Origin: Actinoplanes nipponensis
GTDB lineage: Bacteria; Actinomycetota; Actinomycetes; Mycobacteriales; Micromonosporaceae
Length of the DNA: 64,000 nucleotides
Direction of reading: 5' to 3'
Assembly: GCF_016862275.1 (NCBI RefSeq)
Contig: NZ_BOMQ01000065.1
Location: 1 to 64,000, forward strand
The notes beneath the pieces are model-generated. The model worked only from the letters and a program-made list of their open reading frames with translations. It did not search any database and had not been told where the DNA came from. A program made the position numbers and the translations under genes. How positions within the stretch are numbered: position 1 is the first letter of the stretch; every line of letters starts with the position of its first letter. Shown one piece after another: positions 33,833 to 42,237 of the stretch.

Positions 33833-34846
33833 ATGACCGATGGGGTGTACCGTCCGATTCTTCGGCCCCGGCGGGGTGAACTCGCCGCCCTGCACCACCT
33901 CGACGCCGTGGCCGCGGGCCGGGTCATGCCGATCATCGAGCTCTCCCCCGGCGACCGCCTGCCCCAGCTGCTCCGGCAGATGCCGCCCCGCACGGGCGCC
34001 ATCGCCGTCGACCTGAGCGCGGCCGACGAGCCCGCCGACCCGCTCTGTTCGCCGCCGCTGGATCTCGCCGAGGAGCTCGCCGACCTCGGCGTCGCCATGC
34101 TGCCGGTGCTGCGGGCGTACGACAGCCGTCGCCGGCTGGCCGAGCACGGGCTGGCCGCGCGCATGCACCTCGGGCGGGCCGTGCTGCGGCTGCAGCCGCA
34201 CCGCGACGCCCACAATCCGGCCACCGCGACCGCCACCGCCGAGCGGCTGCTGACCGGGGCCGGCCTGGACGCCGAGCGGGTCGACCTGGTGATCGACCTG
34301 GCCGAGACCGCCTGCGCCGCGCACGCCAACCGGTTCGAGGAGCGGGCCCGGCACGTGCTGCGCTGGGCCCGGACCGCGCCATGGCGCTCGATCAGCGTCG
34401 CCGCCGGGGCGATGCCGCCCAACCTGGACGACCTGCCCACCGACGAGGCGGTGCCGGTCGGCCGCCTCGACGCCCAGGTGTGGGCGCGGTTGTCCGAGCC
34501 GGGCATCGGCTACGCCGACTACGGCGTCACCTCACCGGTACGGCGCCTGGGCATCAGCCACCGCCAGCTCCCGACGCTGCGCTACACCGCCGAGCGCGAC
34601 TGGTGGATCTACCGGTGGGCCCGGCGCGGCGCCCGCAGCGACGACCGCTGCCACGACCTGTGCCGGACGCTGGTCGGCTCGGCGCAGTGGCCGTCCGCCG
34701 GCGCCCGCTTCTCCTGGGGCGACGCGCAGATCGCCCGGCAGGCCCGCAGCGCCCGCGGCGGCGGCAGCGCGGCCAACTGGATCGCCTGGAGCACCTCCCA
34801 CCACATCGCCCACGTGCTGCGGGCGCTGCCGTCGGAGGCCGCCTGA
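33833..34846 (+). CDS. Beta-protein-family (T4 beta-like) protein
   Basis: 337 aa (MTDGVYRPILRPRRGELAAL). The N-terminal Y-P-[IL]-L-R-x-[KR]-x-GE-x-x-AL pattern, the VMPIIELSPGDR strand and repeated parallel beta/alpha segments (AIAVDLS, AMLPVLRAY, DLVIDLAE, WRSISVAAGAMP) match the Beta_protein family. It is named after a phage T4 protein and found mainly in mobile and defence-type gene sets. The C-terminus (YRWARRGARSDDRCHDLCR, SWGDAQI) is also typical. Biochemical function unknown. Start ATG follows the palindrome directly. Confidence 0.72.
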   Translation: MTDGVYRPILRPRRGELAALHHLDAVAAGRVMPIIELSPGDRLPQLLRQMPPRTGAIAVDLSAADEPADPLCSPPLDLAEELADLGVAMLPVLRAYDSRRRLAEHGLAARMHLGRAVLRLQPHRDAHNPATATATAERLLTGAGLDAERVDLVIDLAETACAAHANRFEERARHVLRWARTAPWRSISVAAGAMPPNLDDLPTDEAVPVGRLDAQVWARLSEPGIGYADYGVTSPVRRLGISHRQLPTLRYTAERDWWIYRWARRGARSDDRCHDLCRTLVGSAQWPSAGARFSWGDAQIARQARSARGGGSAANWIAWSTSHHIAHVLRALPSEAA

Positions 34847-34894
34847 TCCCGTCGCGGGCTGCGCCGCCGGCTTCTTGTTCGTACACTTGTGCCA

Positions 34895-35752
34895 ATGCTG
34901 CTCGACGCCGCGCTCGCGTACGCCCGGCACGGGATTCCCGTCCTGCCGGTGCACTCGCCTGCGGCGGACGGCTCCTGCTCCTGCGCCCGGCCGGAGTGCG
35001 AGCGCCCGGGCAAGCATCCGCGGCTGCGCCACGGCCTGACCGACGCCAGCGTCGACCCGCGCCGGATCGAGATGTGGTGGGCCCGCTGGCCGGCGGCGAA
35101 CGTCGGGCTGCGCACCGGCATCGTGATGGACGTCGCCGACGTCGACTCGCCGGGCGGCTGGCACGGCCTGCGGCACCTGCTCGGCGACGCGATGCCGGTG
35201 GGCCCGCAGGTCCGCACGGGCGGCGGCGGCTGGCACTTCTGGTTCCGGCCGCTGGGGTACGGCAACCGCGTCGGCCTGCTGCCCGGCGTCGACTGGCGGG
35301 GCGCGGGCGGCTACGTCGTCGCGCCCCCGTCCCGGCACGCCGACCGCACCACGTACTACTGGGTCACCGGCCCCGGCGCCGCACCCCCCGAGGCGCCCGC
35401 CGCGCTGCGGGAGCTGGTCGCCGGCCCCGAGCCGCCCGGCCGGCCCGGCGGCGGCGACCGGCGCGGGATCGTCCACCCCGACCGGTACGCGTCCGTGGCG
35501 CTGGCCGCCGAGGCCGACCGGGTGGCCCGCGCGCCGGTCGGCACCCGCAACGACACCCTCAACCGCGCGGCTTTCGCGCTGGGCCGGCTGGTCGGCGCGG
35601 GCCTGCTCGACCCGGCGCTGGTGACCGGCGAACTGGCCGCGGCGGCCCGCCGGGCCGGGCTGGGCCGGACCGAGACCACCCGCACCATCCGCTCCGGGCT
35701 GACCGCCGGCCGCCGCCAGCCGCTGGACCCGGGACGGCGCAGCGTGGCGTGA
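34895..35752 (+). CDS. Bifunctional DNA primase/polymerase (PrimPol) N-terminal-type protein
   Basis: 285 aa. The archaeo-eukaryotic primase-type core begins ALAYARHGIPVLPVH; then HPRLRHGLTDAS, WPAANVGLRTGIVMDVADVD (acidic catalytic D-x-D motif), VRTGGGGWHFWF (Gly-rich plus His), and GVDWRGAGGYVVAPPS. The last about 100 residues are helical. Enzymes of this family make primers and can extend them; many sit on plasmids, phages or mobile islands. A zinc-knuckle-like CSCARPEC-ERPGKH insertion occurs near residue 27-45. ATG at 34895 is preferred over GTG at 34889. Between the Beta-family gene and a SpoIIE-type phosphatase. Confidence 0.85.
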   Translation: MLLDAALAYARHGIPVLPVHSPAADGSCSCARPECERPGKHPRLRHGLTDASVDPRRIEMWWARWPAANVGLRTGIVMDVADVDSPGGWHGLRHLLGDAMPVGPQVRTGGGGWHFWFRPLGYGNRVGLLPGVDWRGAGGYVVAPPSRHADRTTYYWVTGPGAAPPEAPAALRELVAGPEPPGRPGGGDRRGIVHPDRYASVALAAEADRVARAPVGTRNDTLNRAAFALGRLVGAGLLDPALVTGELAAAARRAGLGRTETTRTIRSGLTAGRRQPLDPGRRSVA

Positions 35753-35842
35753 CCGCCGGCCGCCGTTCGCCGAACTGCCGACCCGGCGAACGGCGGGTAA
35801 TCTGGCTTGTCGGACTGTCGGGGGGCGACGGGTGGAGGGTGC

Positions 35843-37648
35843 ATGGCCGAGGACGTCGAGGCTGCCGCGGCACAAGCGGACGGTCTGAGCGATCCTGCCC
35901 GCCTGCGGTCCCTGCAGCGCGTCTGCGTCGGCGCCGAGCCCGACGAGGCCTTCGACCGGTTCGCCGGCCTGGTCAAGCGGCTGCTCGACGTCCCGGTGGC
36001 GCTGGTCTCCCTGGTCGACGACCAGCGCCAGTTCTTCCCCGGCCAGGTCGGGCTGGCCGAGCCGTGGAGCGCCAAGCGGGAGACGCCGCTGTCGCACTCG
36101 TTCTGCCAGCACGTGGTCATCGAGGGCGAGGCCAAGGTGTTCCCGGACGCGCGGATCTACGCGCAGGTCCGCGACAACCTGGCCATCCCCGACCTGGGCG
36201 TGGTCGCGTACGCGGGGATGCCGCTGACCGACGCCGAGGGGCGCACGCTGGGCTCGCTCTGCGCCATCGACACCAAGCCCCGCGCCTGGCGCAAGGCGGA
36301 GCTGGAGACGCTGCGCGACCTGGCCCAGGCGTGCTCGTCCGAGTTGCGCCTGCGCATCTCCCGCGAGCTCGCCGAGGAGGCCCGCCGGTACGCCGAGGGC
36401 GCGCACGACCAGCTCGCGATGCTGGCCGAGCTGACCGAGACGCTGGCCACCACCACCGACATCGACGTGGCCCTGGGCGAGCTGGGCGGCGCACTGACCC
36501 CCCGGCTGGCCGACTGGTGCCTGATCTCGCTGATCGGCCCGGACGGCATGCCCCGGCACGTCTCCGCCGCCCACCGCGATCCGGAGCGGGCCGGCGACGT
36601 GCAGCGCTTCGCCGAGCTGATGGCCACCGGGCTCAACGCCAAGTCGATCGTGCTGGCGGTCCAGCGCACCGGCCGGCCGATCCGCCGCGACGGCGAGACC
36701 GCGGCGCACATCCTGGAGCGCACCACCGATGCCGAGCTGGCCACCCTGGCGGAGCGGCTGGGCTACGCCTCGTTCCTGGTCGCGCCGATCACGGCGCCGG
36801 TGAGCCACCGGGTGCTGGGTTCCCTCACGCTGGTCAACGGGCCGTCCCGGGCGGCGTTCAGCGAGGGCGACGAGCGGACCGGCACGGACATCGGCCGCCG
36901 CGCCGGGCTGGCCATCGACAACAGCCGGCTCTACCGCCAGCAGCGGCACGTCGCCGAGGTGCTCCAGCAGAGCATGCTCACCGAGCTGCCGACGATCAGC
37001 GGCATCGAGCTGCACGCCCGCTACCTGCCCGCGCAGGACGGCGCGGCGGTCGGCGGCGACTGGTACGACGCCTTCGCCCAGCCGGACGGGTCGGTGATGC
37101 TGGCGGTGGGCGACGTCTCGGGCCACGACATCGAGGCCGCCGCCACCATGGGGCAGCTGCGCAACCTGGTCCGCGGCGACGCGTTCGGCCGCGACGACGA
37201 GGCTGGCCCGCTGCTCAGTCAGCTCGACAAGGCCCTGCGCGGGCTGCGGGTGCCCGCCGCCGCCACGGTCGTGCTGGCCCGGCTGCGCCGCGACGACGAC
37301 CGCTACACGCTGGCGTTCTCCAACGCGGGTCATCCGCCCCCGCTGGTGCTGATGCCCGACGGCTCGGTGGAGGTGTGGTGGACCACGCCGGAACCGCTGC
37401 TCGGCCTGGTCTCGCGCCACGAGCGCGCCACCCACCGGCGCACGATCCCGCCGGGCGCGACCCTGGTGCTCTACACCGACGGCCTGGTCGAGGCGCCGGG
37501 CCGGCTGCTCGACGACGGCATCGCGCTGATCGAGCAGGTGCTGCGGGACAACCCGGCAGTGCCGGGCGAGGAGCTGTGCAGCCGGCTGCTCGAGGCGGCC
37601 AGCCGCCGCGCCGACGACATCGCCCTGCTACTGATCCGCCTGCTCTGA
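35843..37648 (+). CDS. Two-GAF SpoIIE-type PP2C serine phosphatase
   Basis: 601 aa. GAF domain 1 is at about 25-175 (PVALVSLVDDQRQFFPGQVG, AYAGMPLTDAEGRTLGSLCA), GAF 2 at about 195-355 (ADWCLISLIGPDG, LVAPITAPVSHRVLGSLTLV), and a SpoIIE/PP2C domain at about 370-600. Metal-binding motifs are VGGDWYDAF, AVGDVSGHDIEAA, FSNAGHPPPLVL and VLYTDGLVEAPG. Such phosphatases dephosphorylate STAS anti-sigma antagonists; a stand-alone STAS gene lies about 10 kb away. ATG at 35843 has GGAGGG just upstream. Its stop overlaps the convergent unknown gene by 21 bases. Confidence 0.9.
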   Translation: MAEDVEAAAAQADGLSDPARLRSLQRVCVGAEPDEAFDRFAGLVKRLLDVPVALVSLVDDQRQFFPGQVGLAEPWSAKRETPLSHSFCQHVVIEGEAKVFPDARIYAQVRDNLAIPDLGVVAYAGMPLTDAEGRTLGSLCAIDTKPRAWRKAELETLRDLAQACSSELRLRISRELAEEARRYAEGAHDQLAMLAELTETLATTTDIDVALGELGGALTPRLADWCLISLIGPDGMPRHVSAAHRDPERAGDVQRFAELMATGLNAKSIVLAVQRTGRPIRRDGETAAHILERTTDAELATLAERLGYASFLVAPITAPVSHRVLGSLTLVNGPSRAAFSEGDERTGTDIGRRAGLAIDNSRLYRQQRHVAEVLQQSMLTELPTISGIELHARYLPAQDGAAVGGDWYDAFAQPDGSVMLAVGDVSGHDIEAAATMGQLRNLVRGDAFGRDDEAGPLLSQLDKALRGLRVPAAATVVLARLRRDDDRYTLAFSNAGHPPPLVLMPDGSVEVWWTTPEPLLGLVSRHERATHRRTIPPGATLVLYTDGLVEAPGRLLDDGIALIEQVLRDNPAVPGEELCSRLLEAASRRADDIALLLIRLL

Positions 37649-39091
37649 CCCCGGGGTGAAGGCCGGCGGCGGCCCGCCGTGGGTCCAGGGCGTCTGGTCC
37701 GGGTCGGGAAACGCCCCGCCCGGCCGGTACGCCTCGCTCAGCGTCGTCAGCAGCACCCGCTCACCCACCGCGGGCACGCTGCCGGGCTCGGCCACCAACT
37801 TGCGGCCCATGCCGCCGGAGAGCTCCAGCAGCACCTCGGTCCGGTCCGCGCCGGCCGCCGTCACCGAGATCACCAGGGCCTTCTGGCTCGGTCGCTGCGG
37901 CGAGGTCAGCGTGGCGCCCGGTTCCACCCGGACCGGTTCGCCGGTGACCACCATGATGCGCGGGCGCAGCACCGGCCGTTTGCCGGTGTCGTCGATCCGG
38001 TCCGCATTGGCCAGGGTCACCTCCCCCGCGAAGGCCGCGCCGACGAGCCGGTACTCCGCCATCACCAGGGGGTCGTCGAAGGCCCGCTGGACCGCGTACC
38101 GGGTGGCCGCGCTCTCCAGCCGGTGCAGGCGGGCCGCCGCCGCCACCGCGCCGTCGCGGCGGGGCTGGGGCGGGCCGCCCTCGGCCAGGTGCTGCACGAA
38201 GCCGGAGTACGTGTCGCGGTCGCTGTCCCACCGGCCCGCCACCCGGGCGCCGGCCGGCAATTCCCGCAGCAGGTCGAGGGTGCGCCACATGAGCTCCCAG
38301 GTCGGCAGCAACTGCGCGCGCAGCACCTCGGTCAGGGCCGCGACGTCCGGCTCGGCCGTGGACATCAGCGGGGCCAGCACGTGGTTGTCGAAGGCCGGGT
38401 CGGTGGCCGGCCCGGCCGGCGGGGACAGCGCCGGATCCTCGGCCGCCCGGGCCGCCTCGGCGCCGGTGCGGCCGGGCGGCGGCGAGATCCAGGCGAGCAG
38501 GGCCGCGAGCTGGGCGTCCTCCGCGCCGCTCTGCCCGGTCGCCCAGTGCAGGCCGAGCGCCTGTACGGCGTTGAGCAGCAACGACGACCCGGGCATCTCG
38601 GCGGCGTGGGCGAAGAACGTGAGCCAGCGCCCGAGCAGCGGGACCGACGGGGGCACCGCGTACTCACCGTCGATGCTGCGGAAGCGCGTCGACCGGCCGA
38701 ACAGCCGCAGGAAGTCGACGCCACCGGTGTTCGGCACCCAGAGCTGCGGCGCGTCGGTGAACCGGTGCCGCACGTCCCGGCCCCGGTCGACCGCCACCGC
38801 CTCGGTCGCGGCGGTGAAGCTGTCCACGTACGGCAGCACGATGCCGGCCAGTTCGGCGGCGAAGGCGAAGCGGTGGTCGCGGTTGCGGGGCTGGGCCACG
38901 ATCAGCAGCCGCGGCGCCGACCGCTCGGCGCCCACCAGCGCGGCCAGCGGGGCGTGCGCCTCCCCGGCCATGGCCAGCGGGATCAGCACCAGCGGCCGGG
39001 GGTGGACGTGCAGGTGCCGGACGGTGGCGATGGGCTGGGCGCGGCCGTCGGCGTAGGCCTGGGCGCGGGCCAGGGCGGTGAGCGTACTCAC
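37628..39091 (-). CDS. Conserved-looking hypothetical protein (third gene of nuclease operon), 487 aa
   Basis: Not recognised. No signal peptide or membrane segment. The N-terminal half has alpha/beta segments (LVLIPLAMAGEAHAPLAALV, RLLIVAQPRNRDHRFAF, VDFLRLFGRSTRF, LLGRWLTFFAHAAEMPGSSL). The C-terminal third has an OB-like beta-rich stretch (GEPVRVEPGATLTSPQRPSQ, KALVISVTAAG, RTEVLLELSGG). GTG at 39091 overlaps the nuclease stop as GTGA, giving tight translational coupling. It must work with the upstream nuclease. It converges with the SpoIIE gene. The RRR and VAQPRN motifs look like nucleic-acid contact, but that is guesswork. Confidence 0.65.
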   Translation of the reverse strand: MSTLTALARAQAYADGRAQPIATVRHLHVHPRPLVLIPLAMAGEAHAPLAALVGAERSAPRLLIVAQPRNRDHRFAFAAELAGIVLPYVDSFTAATEAVAVDRGRDVRHRFTDAPQLWVPNTGGVDFLRLFGRSTRFRSIDGEYAVPPSVPLLGRWLTFFAHAAEMPGSSLLLNAVQALGLHWATGQSGAEDAQLAALLAWISPPPGRTGAEAARAAEDPALSPPAGPATDPAFDNHVLAPLMSTAEPDVAALTEVLRAQLLPTWELMWRTLDLLRELPAGARVAGRWDSDRDTYSGFVQHLAEGGPPQPRRDGAVAAAARLHRLESAATRYAVQRAFDDPLVMAEYRLVGAAFAGEVTLANADRIDDTGKRPVLRPRIMVVTGEPVRVEPGATLTSPQRPSQKALVISVTAAGADRTEVLLELSGGMGRKLVAEPGSVPAVGERVLLTTLSEAYRPGGAFPDPDQTPWTHGGPPPAFTPGSEQADQ

Positions 39092-40149
39092 GCCAGCTCG
39101 GCCCGCAGCCGGGCCGCGGCCCGCAGCAGCGCCGCCGCCTCGACCTGGTCCTCGGCCGGCTCGGCCGTGCCGGCGGCCAGCGCCAGCGCCTCGGCCACGG
39201 TGTCCACGCCGCCGAGCGCGTCGCGGACCGGCCGGCCGAGCGCGGCGGTGCTGCCCGCGGCCTCGTGCCGGCAGTAGACCGCCAGCTCGCAGGCGGACAG
39301 GCACTCGGGGGCGTAGCGGGCCTCGACGTGGCGCAGCGCGGCGGTCAGGTCGGCCGGGCCCAGCGCCAGGTCGAAGCTGACCGACCCGGGCAGGGCGGCG
39401 GCCAGCTCGGACACCGAGGCCAGCCGGGCGAGCTGGCGCTGCAGGGTGGACAGCTGTTTGCGTACGTCGAGGACCACCGCGGCCGGCTGGAGCGAGAAGT
39501 TCTCGGTGCACACCAGCACGACGTCGTGGCTGACCAGCGTGGGGTCGTGGCCCAGCTCGGCGAGCAGCCGGCGCAACGCGAGCACGTAGACGGCCGCCTG
39601 CACGGCCGCCGCGGAGACCTTGGCGCTGTCGGCCTGCCCGTCCACGATCGCGAACGACTTGATCTCCACTACGTGCAGCCGGCCCTCGATCTGCAGGGCG
39701 ATCAGGTCCGGTTCCAGGAAGACCCGCTGACCGGCCACGTCGAGGGTGAGCAGCGGGTGGTCGATCAGGGCGGCGCCGGCCGCGCCGGCGAGCAGTTCCC
39801 GGGTACGCCGGTGCCGGGCCGTCAGCGTGTCGTCGTCGTCCTCGCCCAGGTCGTCGTACCCGCCGGCGGCGTCCAGCTGCAGGCACTCGGTCAGCACCTT
39901 GCGCAGCAGGGCGCAGTCGTCGGCCTTGAGCATCGCCTCGAAGCCGTTGCCCCGGGCCAGGGCGAACCGGGACTGGCCGAAGCTGCCCGGGAAGCCGATC
40001 CGCTGGGCCAGCTTCGGCTTGTCGACGCCGGCCGCGTCGAGCACGGCCCGCCGGGTGCAGCCGGGGTTGCCGGTGAGCGCGGCGATGGTCCGGGCGTTGT
40101 GCCGCTTCGGCGGGGTGCCGCCGCGGAGTCGGTCGAGGCCGGCGGTCAC
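39088..40149 (-). CDS. RecB/Cas4-like PD-(D/E)XK nuclease with four-cysteine (Fe-S type) signature
   Basis: 353 aa. A lone Cys at about residue 31 (GNPGCTRRAVL) is followed by FARGNGFE-like and SFGQSRFALARGNGFEAML segments. The nuclease core is RVFLEPDLIALQIEGRLHVV then EIKSF (EPD...EIK; motifs about 142 and 162), and QAAVYVLAL is the downstream helix. A C-terminal trio C-x3-C-x5-C lies at about 281-291 (ECLSACELAVYCRH). One N-terminal plus three C-terminal cysteines around a PD-(D/E)XK core is the Cas4/AddB/DNA2 iron-sulfur nuclease layout. GTG at 40149 overlaps the upstream gene as GTGA, and its end overlaps the 487-aa gene. Likely 5'-3' DNA exonuclease or end-processing enzyme. Confidence 0.8.
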   Translation of the reverse strand: MTAGLDRLRGGTPPKRHNARTIAALTGNPGCTRRAVLDAAGVDKPKLAQRIGFPGSFGQSRFALARGNGFEAMLKADDCALLRKVLTECLQLDAAGGYDDLGEDDDDTLTARHRRTRELLAGAAGAALIDHPLLTLDVAGQRVFLEPDLIALQIEGRLHVVEIKSFAIVDGQADSAKVSAAAVQAAVYVLALRRLLAELGHDPTLVSHDVVLVCTENFSLQPAAVVLDVRKQLSTLQRQLARLASVSELAAALPGSVSFDLALGPADLTAALRHVEARYAPECLSACELAVYCRHEAAGSTAALGRPVRDALGGVDTVAEALALAAGTAEPAEDQVEAAALLRAAARLRAELA

Positions 40150-40730
40150 GCGCGGCCCCGCTGGTGCGGCACCCGCGGCACGCCGAAGAGCCGCTGTCGC
40201 TCGTCCAGGGCGGCCCAGCGTTGCACGGTCTCGGCGGCCAGCGGCACTTCCGGGACGGCGGCGAGGGCGGTGCGGGCGGCGTCGGCGAGCGCGGCGGGGT
40301 GCTGCACCGCGTACGCCTCCGGGCCGCCGGGCACCTCGTCGGCCAGGCGGCGCAGCAGACGGGTGGCGGCCAGGCCGGCGGCCTCGCGCATGGCGACGAA
40401 CTCGGCGATCCGGACGATCGCCGCCAGCAGGTCGGCCGGCGGGGTGGCGACCCGGCCCTCGACCGGCCAGGCCGACAGCGTGAGCTGGCCCCGGGCCGCG
40501 GTCAGGTCGGGTCGCAGCGCCGGGCAGATGCGCCACGCCGTGGGATCGCCGGCCGGGTGCGCGCGTTCCTCCTCCCGCAGCAGCGCGACGAGGGCGGCGA
40601 CGGTGAGATCCCCGTCGAACAGCGCGCCGTGCACGTCGGCGACCAGGCGGCACGAGGCGGGCGCGCCGATCAGCAGCAGGGCGCGGCGGGCCTGCTCGCG
40701 GGTGCTCGGCAGCGTGCTCAAGCGGGTCAT
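40146..40730 (-). CDS. Hypothetical protein (first gene of nuclease operon), 194 aa
   Basis: Not recognised. It starts MTRLSTLPSTREQARRALLL, is all-alpha in appearance (DLLAAIVRIAEFVAMREAAG, ADAARTALAAVPEVPLAAET), with a basic C-terminus (RQRLFGVPRVPHQRGRA). It is coupled to the Fe-S nuclease gene by a GTGA overlap, so it is likely a partner, regulator or targeting subunit of the nuclease. The start ATG is at 40730. Upstream is a 156-base gap before the divergent DUF427 gene, which is where the operon promoter must lie. Confidence 0.65.
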   Translation of the reverse strand: MTRLSTLPSTREQARRALLLIGAPASCRLVADVHGALFDGDLTVAALVALLREEERAHPAGDPTAWRICPALRPDLTAARGQLTLSAWPVEGRVATPPADLLAAIVRIAEFVAMREAAGLAATRLLRRLADEVPGGPEAYAVQHPAALADAARTALAAVPEVPLAAETVQRWAALDERQRLFGVPRVPHQRGRA

Positions 40731-40886
40731 GGGCGGCCGCTTCCATCCGGGGGGCTTGGCGGATCGACTCTAGATCGTCGTACAGCACCCCGGCAATGTG
40801 CGGACGACTCACCACGTTTCACCCACGGGAGGCGAATAAACCGCGCGTATCGGACAGTGCCTCGGGTGGCGCGCTACGTTCGGGGT

Positions 40887-41171
40887 ATGCCGAAGGCCAT
40901 CTGGAACGACGAGATCATCGCTGAGAGCGACGACACCGTGGTAGTCGAGGGCGTCTACTACTTCCCGCGCTCATCGCTGCGTGAGGACGTGCTGCGCCCC
41001 TCGGACACGCACACCGTCTGCCCCTGGAAGGGCAAGGCGTCGTACTACACCCTCGAATCGGGTGGGCAGGTCACGCGGGACGCGGTCTGGTTCTACCCGG
41101 AGCCCAAGCCGGACGCCAAGGCCGTCCGCGACCGGGTCGCCTTCTGGAAGGGCGTCAAGGTCGAGGTCTGA
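40887..41171 (+). CDS. DUF427 domain protein
   Basis: 94 aa (MPKAIWNDEIIAESDDTVVV). Clear match to the DUF427 family: YYFPRSSLREDVLRPSDTHT, VCPWKGKASYYTLE and AVWFYPEPK. The family has a beta-rich fold with a conserved CPWKG(K) segment and no agreed biochemical role. Cytosolic. A single small gene next to the divergent nuclease operon. The open frame extends far upstream only as antisense sequence; the ATG at 40887 (after GGGGT) is the family start. Confidence 0.9.
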   Translation: MPKAIWNDEIIAESDDTVVVEGVYYFPRSSLREDVLRPSDTHTVCPWKGKASYYTLESGGQVTRDAVWFYPEPKPDAKAVRDRVAFWKGVKVEV

Positions 41172-41220
41172 GGATCGCCGCCGGCGCGGGCCCGCAGGGG
41201 TCCGCGCCGCCTACCCGGGC

Positions 41221-41616
41221 CTACCCGATCCTCGGGTGGGCGTCCTCGATCGCCGTGACCTCCAGGTAGTCGAGCATGTCCCGCTGCTCGGCCTCGCCGA
41301 GGGCGTAGAACGCCTCGTAGGCCGAGGACCGCGAGTGCGGCGTCTCCGCCGCGAGCAGCGCGATGATCGCCGACCAGGCCAGCGAGACCCGGTCGAAGAG
41401 CCGCGCGGTCCGCAGCGACGTGAGCCGGCTCAGCATCGCCACCTTCGTCGCCGCGTCGTCGTCGGCCGCGATCCGGTCCGACAGCTCGAACAGCGCCTTG
41501 CCCCGGTACGGGTGTTCCGCCTCGACCAGCCGCGCCAGCTCGGCGTTGTCCATCCGGTCGACGGGCGGCGCGGGACCGCGGCGCGGCAGCCGCGGCCGGG
41601 AGTCGTCAGCGGGCAC
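41221..41616 (-). CDS. Hypothetical helical protein, 131 aa
   Basis: No family recognised. After a basic Pro-rich start (PRLPRRGPAPPVDRMDNAEL), the rest is alpha-helical (LARLVEAEHPYRGKALFELS, DAATKVAMLSRLTSLRTAR, AYEAFYALGEAEQRDMLDYL), resembling HEAT-type or unknown actinobacterial proteins. GTG at 41616 overlaps the upstream 74-aa gene by 11 bases and continues it in the same direction. Confidence 0.6.
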   Translation of the reverse strand: MPADDSRPRLPRRGPAPPVDRMDNAELARLVEAEHPYRGKALFELSDRIAADDDAATKVAMLSRLTSLRTARLFDRVSLAWSAIIALLAAETPHSRSSAYEAFYALGEAEQRDMLDYLEVTAIEDAHPRIG

Positions 41617-41830
41617 GGCTGTCCCGCCCGCTCTCGAAGCCCACTCCCGGCACCTGGTGCGGCAGGGTGGGGCGGCTGGAGAAGGTCGGGAACGGCGGCG
41701 CCGGCATCACCGGGGCGTCCGGTGGCGCGGAACCGTGCTCGGCGTCGTCGGCCTCCTCGACCGCAGCGTCGATCTGATCGCGCACCTCGTCCTCCGGGTT
41801 CGTGTCGCCCTCCACTTTCCGTCCCAGCAC
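41606..41830 (-). CDS. Small acidic/Pro-rich hypothetical protein, 74 aa
   Basis: GTG start at 41830 with a clear GGAGG seven bases upstream (the best evidence that it is real). The sequence is very acidic at first (EDEVRDQIDAAVEEADDAEH) and then Pro-rich (PPDAPVMPAPPFPTFSSRP). No family recognised. Overlaps the following 131-aa gene by 11 bases, so the two form a small operon. Confidence 0.55.
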   Translation of the reverse strand: MLGRKVEGDTNPEDEVRDQIDAAVEEADDAEHGSAPPDAPVMPAPPFPTFSSRPTLPHQVPGVGFESGRDSRAR

Positions 41831-42022
41831 AGTTTGTCCTCCGTTGCCGACTTTCGCTGTGTTGGCGGTCCTATGAGATCACGCCGCGTCAACCCCGGCG
41901 AGCGCAGCGTCCGCCCCCACGCCCGGACGTCACCCGACCCGGCGACCCACCGTAATGTGGCGGCAATACATTGATCGTGGCCGGTCGGCCCGCAGTGCCG
42001 GCCCTGACCGAGGGTAGGTGCC

Positions 42023-42229
42023 GTGGACGGGGATACGAGCACCACCGGTGCGACATCCGAGTGGCGGTCGGCCATGGTCGACGTCTCCGGGCTGTCCCTG
42101 GCCGAGCTCGCCGCCGGCGGCCCGCCGGACCCGGCCGACGAGTCGGCGCTGGCCCGCTGCCTGCGGCGACTGGCCGACGACCTGGCCCGGCCGGGCGAAC
42201 CGATCGCCGGCTTCAACTCGGCCCTCTGA
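42023..42229 (+). CDS. fxsA: FxSxx-COOH RiPP precursor (FxsA-like)
   Basis: 68 aa peptide starting MDGDTSTTG with leader-like Leu/Ala/Asp-rich middle (LSLAELAAGGPPDPADESAL) and ending GEPIAGFNSAL. The last five residues FNSAL fit the FxSxx-COOH pattern, the hallmark of this ribosomal peptide class, where a radical-SAM enzyme (FxsB) normally crosslinks the Phe. Immediately downstream (8 bases after the stop) is the HEXXH-domain protein that usually accompanies this system. GTG at 42023. No FxsB gene is in the window. Assignment by C-terminal motif and neighbours. Confidence 0.8.
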   Translation: MDGDTSTTGATSEWRSAMVDVSGLSLAELAAGGPPDPADESALARCLRRLADDLARPGEPIAGFNSAL

Positions 42230-42237
42230 GCGCCGCC

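Noticed and set aside
33833-34846. Beta-family gene as proof of a prophage
   Set aside because: No capsid, portal, integrase or lysis genes are near it; the family name alone does not show a phage.
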